64,000 nucleotides of DNA, from positions 1 through 64,000 of the forward strand of contig NZ_MWVJ01000102.1 of NCBI RefSeq assembly GCF_002087335.1, in the 5' to 3' direction. Made by a program: the position numbers and the translations under genes. Below are positions 57,338 to 64,000 of this stretch, piece after piece. The notes under the pieces are model-generated. The model worked only from the letters and a program-made list of their open reading frames with translations. It had not been told where the DNA came from and made no database searches. Numbering within the stretch: the stretch's first letter is position 1; each line of letters opens with the position of its first letter. The stretch is from Pseudophaeobacter leonis (GTDB lineage Bacteria; Pseudomonadota; Alphaproteobacteria; Rhodobacterales; Rhodobacteraceae).

Positions 57338-57943
57338 ATGTTCTATCGCCCCGAAGACGGCCACGGGTTGCCGCATAACCCCTTTAACGCCCTGATCACA
57401 CCGCGCCCGATCGGCTGGATTTCCTCACGCGCTGCCGATGGCAGCAGCAATCTGGCGCCCTATTCGTTTTTCAATGGCGTGGCCTATACGCCGCCGCAGG
57501 TGATGTTTGCCTCCACCGGCAGCAAAGACGACCAGCCCGGCACCAAAGACAGCCTCGCCAATATTGAGGCAACCGGCGTCTTTTGCGTCAATATCGTCGC
57601 CTTTGAGATGCGCGATGCGATGAATGCCAGCTCTGAGTTGCTGCCAAAAGAGGTGGACGAGTTCGAGCACGCAGGCCTGACCCCCGTGGAGTGCGACACC
57701 ATCAATTGCGCCCGCATTGACGGCGCACCCGCAGCACTGGAATGCAAACTCACCCAGATCGTCACCCTGCCCGGTGCGGCCAACCGCGTGGCCTTTGGCG
57801 AGGTGACCGGCATTCATTTGCGCGACGACTGCCTGCGCGATGGGATTTTTGATGTCACAACCTTCCAGCCTCTGGCCCGCATGGGATATCGCGACTACAC
57901 CGTGGTGCGCGATGTTTTCTCGCTGGCCCGTCCCGACGATTGA
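57338..57943 (+). CDS. flavin reductase-like (FMN-binding) protein
   Basis: 201 residues with split-barrel flavin fold: NALITPRPIGWISSRAADGSSNLAPYSFFNGVAYTPPQVMFAS and DSLANIEATGVFCVNIV are typical of the DIM6/NTAB flavin reductase group, which binds FMN. Substrate unknown. Followed after 9 bp by the acetyltransferase gene. Confidence 0.92.
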   Translation: MFYRPEDGHGLPHNPFNALITPRPIGWISSRAADGSSNLAPYSFFNGVAYTPPQVMFASTGSKDDQPGTKDSLANIEATGVFCVNIVAFEMRDAMNASSELLPKEVDEFEHAGLTPVECDTINCARIDGAPAALECKLTQIVTLPGAANRVAFGEVTGIHLRDDCLRDGIFDVTTFQPLARMGYRDYTVVRDVFSLARPDD

Positions 57944-57952
57944 GGCCCGCGC

Positions 57953-58594
57953 ATGCCCCTGCCCAATCCCGCGTTGCGCAACCCGATACAGCTGCCAGAC
58001 GGCGGGGCCCATAGCGGCACCGTCATGCTGTCCCAGGCGATAGATCATCCGAACTTTCAAATCGGAGACTATAGCTATGCCTCTGATTTTGCGCCACCGC
58101 AGGACTGGGCCAGCCATCTCGCGCCCTATCTGTTTGCCGGTGCGCGCGAACGGCTGGTGATCGGGCGGTTTTGCCAGATCGCCCATGGGGTGCGCTTTAT
58201 CACCTCTGCGGCCAATCACGCTCAGGAGGGCCTCAGCTGCTATCCGTTTCCGGTGTTTGACCCAAGCCAGATGGCAGATTTTCAGCCCGACACCCGGGAC
58301 ACGCGCATCGGGCATGATGTCTGGATCGGCTATGGCGCCCTGGTCCTGCCGGGAGCCCGCATCGGCGACGGCGCGATTATTGGCGCAGGCGCTGTGGTGC
58401 GCGGCAGCGTGCCGCCCTACGCGGTGGTCATGGGCAATCCCGGCTCGGTGCAGCGTTGCCGCTTGTCCAAATCGCAAATCTCGCGGCTTTTGAGCCTGAA
58501 ATGGTGGCATTGGCCGCAAGACCTTATCGCCCAGGCCGAGCCCGCGCTGCTGTCTGGTGACCTCGATATGCTGGAAAGCCTCGCTCCGAACTAA
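57953..58594 (+). CDS. CatB-like hexapeptide O-acetyltransferase
   Basis: 213 residues of left-handed beta-helix repeats (DTRIGHDVWIGYGALVLPGARIGDGAIIGAGAVV) with the general-base histidine region SAANHAQEGLSCYPF and the YAVVMGNPGSV ending. Xenobiotic acyltransferase group (chloramphenicol acetyltransferase B-like); true substrate may be a sugar or small alcohol. Confidence 0.88.
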   Translation: MPLPNPALRNPIQLPDGGAHSGTVMLSQAIDHPNFQIGDYSYASDFAPPQDWASHLAPYLFAGARERLVIGRFCQIAHGVRFITSAANHAQEGLSCYPFPVFDPSQMADFQPDTRDTRIGHDVWIGYGALVLPGARIGDGAIIGAGAVVRGSVPPYAVVMGNPGSVQRCRLSKSQISRLLSLKWWHWPQDLIAQAEPALLSGDLDMLESLAPN

Positions 58595-58659
58595 CCGCGC
58601 GCTCCAAAACCGGGCAGCGCGCCATTTGATCAGGCCAGCACCTTTGTGGCCGCGCCCTA

Positions 58660-58691
58660 AAACAAAACAGCCGCGCCCCGTCAGGGGCGCG
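58660..58691 (-). terminator. rho-independent terminator of the SulP gene
   Basis: Minus strand CGCGCCCC, TGAC, GGGGCGCG followed by GCTGTTTTGTTTT. 31 bp beyond the SulP stop, also in reach of the convergent acetyltransferase gene. Confidence 0.85.
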
Positions 58692-58722
58692 ACCGCTTAA
58701 CAACAGTACGGATCTGATCTGG

Positions 58723-60366
58723 TCAGTGTCCGCCCAGAATGCCGGTCTTGACCGAATAGTCGGCAGCAACCTGGTATTCCGGGTCATCGTCACTGTCGAT
58801 CATCAGATGGCCTGCTTTGGTCAAAAGCTCATGGCAGTCCCGGCTCAGGTGACGCAGCATCAGGGTCTTGCCCGCCGCCTCATATTTGCCTGCAATGGCT
58901 TCGATCGCCTGCAGCGCGGATTGATCCACCACCCGGCTGCGGCCAAACTCGACGATCACCTTGTCGGGGTCATTGTCCACATCAAACAGCTCGATGAACC
59001 CATCGGTCGAGCCAAAAAACAGCGGCCCCTCGATCTCATAGACCTTGGCACCCTGCTCGCTTTCGGACTCGCGGGTGATCGCATGGATACGGCGCGCGTT
59101 GCTCCAAGCATAGGCCAGAGCCGAGACAATCACACCCACCACAACCGCAATGGCCAGATCGCTCATCACCGTCACGACAGTCACCAGAACAATCACAAAG
59201 GCATCCATCGGCGGCACCTTGGTCATGATTTTCAGGCTGTTCCAGGCAAAGGTTCCGATCACAACCATGAACATCACCCCAACCAGCGCCGCCAGCGGGA
59301 TCTGCTCGATCAGGGGCGAGGCCACGACAATAAAGGCCAGCAGACAGAGCGCTGCCACGATCCCGGCAATCCGGGTCCGGCCACCTGATTTCACGTTGAT
59401 CATCGACTGACCAATCATGGCACAGCCGCCCATGCCCCCAAAGAAGCCGGTGATCACATTGGCGGTACCCTGCGCGATACATTCCTGGCTGGCGCCACCG
59501 CGTTTACCAGTGATTTCACCCACCAGATTCAGCGTCAGCAGGCTCTCGATCAGGCCGATGGCGGCAAGAATGACAGCATAGGGCAGAATGATTCTCAGCG
59601 TTTCCAGATTAAAAGGCGCCAGAGCATCCCCATAGATGCCGAGCCCTGACCCAAAGGGGTTGTGCATCGACGGCAAAGCCCCCTTGATCGACGCCATATC
59701 GCCAACCCGTGGCACATCCAGACCAAAGAGGATGACAATCCCGGCGACGATGCCAATCCCGGCCAGAGGTGCCGGAATGATCGAGGTAATCTTGGGTGTG
59801 CCCCAGATAATGACCATGGTCAGACCCACCAGCCCCAGCATCATCATCATCGGCAGACCCGAAAGCCACTCAGCCCCGCCGGTGCCCGGCACTTTGAACT
59901 GGGTCATCTGGGCCAGGAAAATCACAATCGCAAGGCCGTTGACAAAGCCCAGCATCACCGGGTGCGGCACCAGACGAATGAACTTGCCCCAATGCATGAT
60001 GCCTGCGATCAGCTGCAAAATACCCATCAAAACCACGGTGGCAAAGAGATATTCCACCCCGTGTTGCGCAACCAGCGAGACCATGACAACCGCCAGGGCA
60101 CCGGTCGCGCCGGAAATCATCCCCGGACGCCCCCCAATCAGCGCTGTCACCAGACCCACAAGAAAGGCTGCATAAAGCCCGACCAGAGGGTGTACCCCTG
60201 CAACAAAAGCAAAGGCCACCGCTTCGGGCACCAGGGCCAGGGAAACGGTAAAGCCTGACAGGACTTCGGTGCGCACACGCGCAACAGACCAGCCCTCATC
60301 CTGCATGATAGAGAGGTTGGGCGGGGAAATACGATTGGCCAGCAGGGCCATGGCGGCGCGTCTCAT
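58723..60366 (-). CDS. SulP-family anion transporter with STAS domain
   Basis: 547 residues: about 11-12 membrane helices (SALVPEAVAFAFVAGVHPLVGLYAAFLVGLVTALIGGRPGMISGATGALAVV) and a cytoplasmic C-terminal STAS domain (IVEFGRSRVVDQSALQAIEAI). Transports sulfate, bicarbonate or another anion; the SulP family includes BicA and SulP proteins that cannot be told apart here. Confidence 0.92.
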   Translation of the reverse strand: MRRAAMALLANRISPPNLSIMQDEGWSVARVRTEVLSGFTVSLALVPEAVAFAFVAGVHPLVGLYAAFLVGLVTALIGGRPGMISGATGALAVVMVSLVAQHGVEYLFATVVLMGILQLIAGIMHWGKFIRLVPHPVMLGFVNGLAIVIFLAQMTQFKVPGTGGAEWLSGLPMMMMLGLVGLTMVIIWGTPKITSIIPAPLAGIGIVAGIVILFGLDVPRVGDMASIKGALPSMHNPFGSGLGIYGDALAPFNLETLRIILPYAVILAAIGLIESLLTLNLVGEITGKRGGASQECIAQGTANVITGFFGGMGGCAMIGQSMINVKSGGRTRIAGIVAALCLLAFIVVASPLIEQIPLAALVGVMFMVVIGTFAWNSLKIMTKVPPMDAFVIVLVTVVTVMSDLAIAVVVGVIVSALAYAWSNARRIHAITRESESEQGAKVYEIEGPLFFGSTDGFIELFDVDNDPDKVIVEFGRSRVVDQSALQAIEAIAGKYEAAGKTLMLRHLSRDCHELLTKAGHLMIDSDDDPEYQVAADYSVKTGILGGH

Positions 60367-60530
60367 TGGCGGGTACCTGTGATTGGAGGAGCTTGTGTTC
60401 GCTGCCCGCCCCTAGCGGAATTTCGCCAATGACACAAGGGCCGCGCCCACCTGCGCCACCGCCCGCCCTGCCCCTGCCGCAGCGCTATGAACGAGGCAGG
60501 CCGCATTCGGGGCTGTCAGAGGACGCTTTG

Positions 60531-60630
60531 CCCGCCCAAATTGCCAGCCCGAATTGCCAGCCTGCAAGCCCGTCTGCAAGCCCGCCGGATTGCCGGCTCA
60601 ATTGCCCGGCCCACCTGACAGGCCACCTGA
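60531..60630. repeat. degenerate tandem repeats in intergenic region
   Basis: In the 443-bp gap 60367-60809, between divergent SulP and mtnP, units of about 12-17 bp around CCCGAATTGCCAG and CCTGCAAG recur (AATTGCCAGCC twice, CTGCAAGCCCG twice, CCACCTGA twice). Minisatellite-like. The rest of the gap holds no clear gene. Confidence 0.6.
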
Positions 60631-60809
60631 TAGCGCGCGGCCGCAGGAAAAATCGCCTTTGCCGCGTCAGTCTTTGCCTCGCCTGTCTTTTGCGGGCATG
60701 CTCTGGCGTACTCTGGTGTGAGTAGCCTTGATGCGCCAGCCAGTGTAGAACCGGTGCAGAACCTGTCGTAAACCACCACGACACACCATTTGCACAGGAG
60801 AGAGCACGC

Positions 60810-61688
60810 GTGAGCCAGGACACAATGATCGCCGTAATCGGCGGCTCGGGCATTTACGACATCGACGGACTGGAGGGCGCCGAGTGGGTCGCGGTTGACA
60901 CGCCCGGGGGTGCGCCCTCAGATCAGATCCTCACCGGGCAACTTGAGGGCATCAAAATGGCCTTTTTGCCCCGCCACGGCCGCGGCCATGTGCATTCCCC
61001 GACCGAGGTGCCCTATCGCGCCAATATCGACGCGTTGAAACGGCTGGGCGTCACCGATGTGTTTTCCGTCTCGGCCTGTGGGTCGTTTCGCGAGCACATG
61101 GCGCCGGGAGATTTTGTCATCGTTGACCAGTTCATCGACCGCACCTTTGCCCGCGAAAAGAGCTTTTTTGGCACCGGTTGCGTGGCCCATGTCAGCGTGG
61201 CCCATCCAACCTGCGAACGTCTCTCCGATGCGGCCGAACAGGCTGCACGGGCAGCTGGCATCACAACCCATCGCGGCGGCACCTATCTGTGCATGGAGGG
61301 GCCACAGTTTTCCTCGATCGCAGAATCCAAAATGTACCGCGAAAGCTGGGGCTGTGACGTCATTGGCATGACCAATATGCCCGAGGCCAAACTCGCCCGT
61401 GAGGCCGAGCTCTGCTATGCATCCATCGCCATGGTCACCGATTTCGATAGCTGGCACCCGGAGCATGGCGCGGTGGATATCAGCGATATTCTGGCCACGC
61501 TGCAGGGCAATTCCAGCAATGGCCGCGAACTGGTGCGCCGCCTGCCGGCCATCCTGGGCAAAGACCGCGCGCCCTGCCCGCATGGCTGTGACCGGGCCCT
61601 GGAATTCGCCGTGATGACCGCTCCGGAGAAACGCGATCCCGCCCTGATTGCCAAGCTGGACGCTGTTGCAGGAAGGGTGCTTGGCTGA
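60810..61688 (+). CDS. mtnP: S-methyl-5'-thioadenosine phosphorylase
   Basis: 292 residues from GTG 60810 (AGGAG 8-9 bp upstream; ATG 60825 is the alternative). Motifs: IGGSGIYDIDGL, PRHGRGHVHSPTEVPYRANI, SVSACGSFREHMAPGDFVI, YLCMEGPQFSSIAES and GMTNMPEAKLAREAELCYA. Cleaves methylthioadenosine to adenine and methylthioribose-1-phosphate in methionine salvage; the released adenine is the substrate of Apt encoded nearby. Confidence 0.94.
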   Translation: MSQDTMIAVIGGSGIYDIDGLEGAEWVAVDTPGGAPSDQILTGQLEGIKMAFLPRHGRGHVHSPTEVPYRANIDALKRLGVTDVFSVSACGSFREHMAPGDFVIVDQFIDRTFAREKSFFGTGCVAHVSVAHPTCERLSDAAEQAARAAGITTHRGGTYLCMEGPQFSSIAESKMYRESWGCDVIGMTNMPEAKLAREAELCYASIAMVTDFDSWHPEHGAVDISDILATLQGNSSNGRELVRRLPAILGKDRAPCPHGCDRALEFAVMTAPEKRDPALIAKLDAVAGRVLG

Positions 61689-61772
61689 CGCCGTTCTTCG
61701 CGGCCTCACACCGCGATAAAGAAACCCGTCTGGTTGGCCAACACCGATCTTTACAACCCGGCACTCAAACGA

Positions 61773-61800
61773 GGGGAGAGAGCTTTGCTCAGCTCTCCCC
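61773..61800. other. hairpin in 463-bp gap 61689-62151
   Basis: GGGGAGAG, twelve bases, CTCTCCCC, 84 bp after the mtnP stop; no T-run. The gap also holds a minus-strand open frame of 116 codons (62101-61751) with no recognisable domain, start context or codon bias, left unannotated as a gene. Confidence 0.45.
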
Positions 61801-62151
61801 CACCGATTTTGCCCCTCGCCCCTATTGCCGCAACGCTCTGCCTTGATTTTCGCCCACCGTAATAAATTGATTTAATGAGGTTCTTCACGTCGAACCTCAC
61901 AGGTTTGGAGGTGTCGACTTTGATGCCATTTATGGCATGGGTCTGCAGCAGCGCGCCTCGGTACAGTTTGTCCTTTTGGCGTGTAAGACCGCAAAATGAG
62001 GGCGGCTGGCAGGGGTGGCGTTTGGAATCTCCCGCAGAGACGCGACCTGCAAAAAGCATTGATGCGTCAAAACTCAGAGCTTTTGCGTTGACTCGCGGCA
62101 TCCGGGCGGTGCTTGCTTTATTGAGGATAGATACAGGAGAGGCCTGACAGG

Positions 62152-62784
62152 ATGGACTTCAATCTCTGGCTTGCTTTTGCCGCGGCCTCTGCAGCACTCT
62201 TGCTGATCCCGGGGCCCACTGTGCTGTTGGTGCTGAGCTATGCCCTCTCGAAAGGACGCCCGGTGGCCGTTGCCTCGGCTCTCGGCGTGGCATTTGGTGA
62301 TCTCGTTGCCATGAGCACATCGCTTGCGGGACTTGGAGCGCTGGTTATGGCCTCGGCGACGCTGTTTTCTGCGTTGAAATGGGCAGGGGCCGCATATCTG
62401 CTGTGGCTTGGCGTCAAACTCTGGCGGAGCGCGGCCGGGGCCACGGGGCTGGAGCAGCTGGTGAGCGCGGATACGGCGCAGGCCCAAGGCGTTTTTGCTC
62501 ATACGGCTGCTGTGACGGCGCTGAACCCAAAATCCATTGCCTTTTTCATCGCCTTTGTGCGCCAGTTTCTGCGTCCCGGCGAGAGTCTGGCGCCGCAGTT
62601 TGTCATCCTGATAGCCACCTTTGTTGGCCTCGCGGCCCTCAATGCCCTCGCCTATGCCCTTGTGGCAGACCGGCTGCGGCGCTGGATCTCACGCCCGGCA
62701 ACACTTTCGACCCTCACCCGCAGTGGCGGCGTTGCCCTGATCGGCATGGGACTGGTGACAGCCCTGCTGCGGCGTCCGACCTGA
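62152..62784 (+). CDS. LysE/RhtB-family amino acid exporter
   Basis: 210 residues, six helices. N-terminus LAFAAASAALLLIPGPTVLLVLSYALSKGR is the family signature; WAGAAYLLWLGVKLWR and AVTALNPKSIAFFIAFVRQF also typical. Exports amino acids or homoserine lactone; substrate unknown. Confidence 0.93.
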   Translation: MDFNLWLAFAAASAALLLIPGPTVLLVLSYALSKGRPVAVASALGVAFGDLVAMSTSLAGLGALVMASATLFSALKWAGAAYLLWLGVKLWRSAAGATGLEQLVSADTAQAQGVFAHTAAVTALNPKSIAFFIAFVRQFLRPGESLAPQFVILIATFVGLAALNALAYALVADRLRRWISRPATLSTLTRSGGVALIGMGLVTALLRRPT

Positions 62785-62928
62785 CGTCGGCCAGCTCTCT
62801 CTCGGCCCTTGCCCCTTGCATACAGGCTCTGCTTCGGCCAAACCCCAGTTGGCCCGGAAAACAGCGGGCAGTATCCAGGACCTGTCAGGTCTTTGGCAAA
62901 GACGCGCCCAGCAAAAGAAAGCCTGCCC

Positions 62929-63467
62929 ATGCCTAAGAAAACCGCCGTTAAAGACTACATCCGCCCATTGTCGACTTCCCGCACGAGGGCATCATGTTTC
63001 GCGATGTGACCACGCTGTTTGCCGATCCACGCGGCTTTCGCATGGCCATCGACCAGATGTTGCATCCCTATGCCGGCGAGCGGATCGACAAGGTGGTCGG
63101 GCTAGAGGCACGTGGGTTCATCATGGGCGGCGCCATCGCGCACCAGCTGAGCGTCGGTTTTGTGCCGATCCGCAAGAAAGGCAAGCTGCCAGGCCGCACG
63201 ATCAGCCAAGACTACAAGCTGGAATACGGTGAAGCCATTGTCGAGATTCACGAAGACGCCATCCAGCCCGGTGAAAAAGTCCTGGTCGTCGACGATCTGC
63301 TCGCAACCGGTGGCACGGCGTCGGCGGGCATCAAACTGATTGAGCGCTTGGGGGGCGAAATCGTCTCTTGCGCCTTTATCGTCGATCTGCCGGATCTGGG
63401 GGGGCGCAAAGTTCTCGAAGACATGGGCATGGATGTGCATGTTCTATGCGAGTTCGAGGGCGACTAA
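62929..63467 (+). CDS. apt: adenine phosphoribosyltransferase (frameshifted near N-terminus)
   Basis: Starts [13 protein letters not shown]; near 62962 the frame changes to [21 protein letters not shown] and runs to 63467. Expected CGCCCCATT, found CGCCCATT, one C short. PRPP motif [18 protein letters not shown], substrate loop [11 protein letters not shown]. Salvages adenine to AMP, matching mtnP. An error in a C-run is likely. Confidence 0.94.
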
Positions 63468-63743
63468 GTAAAAGAGCTGGTTGCGCCAGCGTCCCAGCTT
63501 CCCCCGCCCGTCACCCCCCCATAAAAATGGGGCACTTCCCGTTGGGCATAGCCTTATTGGCTCATTGAGCCAAAAAGGCCCGCCGCGCGACAGCGCGGTG
63601 CCCGGCCCAAGGGGCCAGGCCCTCCTTTGGAGGGATTTGGCTGCGCGAGAGCCTCCCCGTTGCGCGCGCAGCGAGGCGCCTCTGTCCCGGCGCCCTTTTG
63701 GCTTCCCTGGCACCATGAGACATTCACCCATCGCCCTCATCCA
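63468..63743. other. 276-bp intergenic stretch without gene
   Basis: GC-rich with several short inverted repeats (GCGCGACAGCGCGGTG; GGCCCAAGGGGCC) between convergent genes. Nothing coding is convincing. Confidence 0.45.
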
Positions 63744-64000
63744 TCACTCTTCCCCATCAACCTGTGGGAAAATCACCCCTTGGTTCATGATTCCCTTGGG
63801 ATCCAGCGCCTGTTTGATCGCCCTCATCGCGGCAAGTTTGACAGGATCTCCATAGCGCTGCAAATCTGCCACCTTCATTCGACCAACGCCATGCTCGGCA
63901 CTGAATGAGCCATCCAAATCATCCACGAGATCATGCACGGCCTGCTGCACAGCCCCACGCAGGCTCTCATAGTCATGGCGAGACCTGCCTTTCGCAGGGA
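63744..64000 (-). CDS. FAD-linked oxidase, C-terminal part (runs off window)
   Basis: The last 85 residues of a GlcD/D-lactate dehydrogenase type protein: FSAEHGVGRMKVADLQRYGDPVKLAAMRAIKQALDPKGIMNQGVI. The EHGVG and LDP-x-G-I-x-N-P/Q motifs mark the FAD-oxidase C domain. Frame is open to the edge (PAKGRSRHDYESLRGAVQQ). Probably oxidises a 2-hydroxy acid. Confidence 0.88.
   Translation of the reverse strand, partial: PAKGRSRHDYESLRGAVQQAVHDLVDDLDGSFSAEHGVGRMKVADLQRYGDPVKLAAMRAIKQALDPKGIMNQGVIFPQVDGEE

Noticed and set aside
61751-62101. 116-codon minus-strand frame after mtnP
   Set aside because: No family, no SD, composition unlike neighbouring genes; may be intergenic DNA.

Overview
The window looks like chromosomal DNA of an alphaproteobacterium of the Roseobacter group (Rhodobacteraceae). 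This rests on the gene families present (FolB with a long C-terminal extension next to FolP, a glyQ/DUF6446/glyS/ppdK/cell-wall-hydrolase string, aa3 oxidase CtaD behind an FNR-type box, DUF2244, DUF1178), and on the high GC of the core part. No 16S rRNA or species marker is present, so genus is not claimed.

Layout. 1-422: remnants of a phage terminase pair. 533-3943: a DUF2946 protein and a complete iron-type ABC importer (binding protein, permease, ATPase) with overlapping starts and stops. 4206-6676: an acetyltransferase, then a prophage control region: a replication-like gene carrying iteron-like repeats, two small genes, three operators and a LexA-like repressor. 7213-10825: a signalling cassette (response regulator, periplasmic binding protein, hybrid histidine kinase). 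11061-12815: a fourth copy of the repressor operator, phage-type small genes, a C5-methyltransferase-like gene and an excisionase-like gene that stops 81 bp from a tRNA-Leu gene, the probable old integration site. The integrase is missing.

13171-64000 is mostly core genome: a caspase-like protein with a Q-rich middle; lipB; an alpha/beta hydrolase; ctaD; a polyamine-type ABC importer with aldehyde dehydrogenase and LysR regulator; yqeY-like and carA; a GT2 glycosyltransferase; a ubiquinone-type hydroxylase; a class V aminotransferase, two Lrp regulators and ilvC; two DMT exporters; folB-folP; a ppdK/glyS/gltS/glyQ string; a SPOR and peptidoglycan-binding protein with a dead trypsin domain; SulP, mtnP, LysE-type and apt; and the end of an FAD-linked oxidase.

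Data quality: about twenty genes, including ilvC, glyS, apt and folate-neighbourhood genes, read in two or three frames, and the tRNA-Leu lacks one acceptor-stem base. Several breaks are one-base changes in short runs. Most are best read as sequencing or assembly errors, not pseudogenes. I give full-span coordinates for such genes and state where the frame changes.

The most unusual things seen are: the split operator set of the phage repressor; iteron-like repeats read in two alternating frames inside a replication-like gene; a tandem hairpin element with complementary loops at 11481-11593; the Q-rich caspase-like protein; and the SPOR/PG-binding pseudoprotease.
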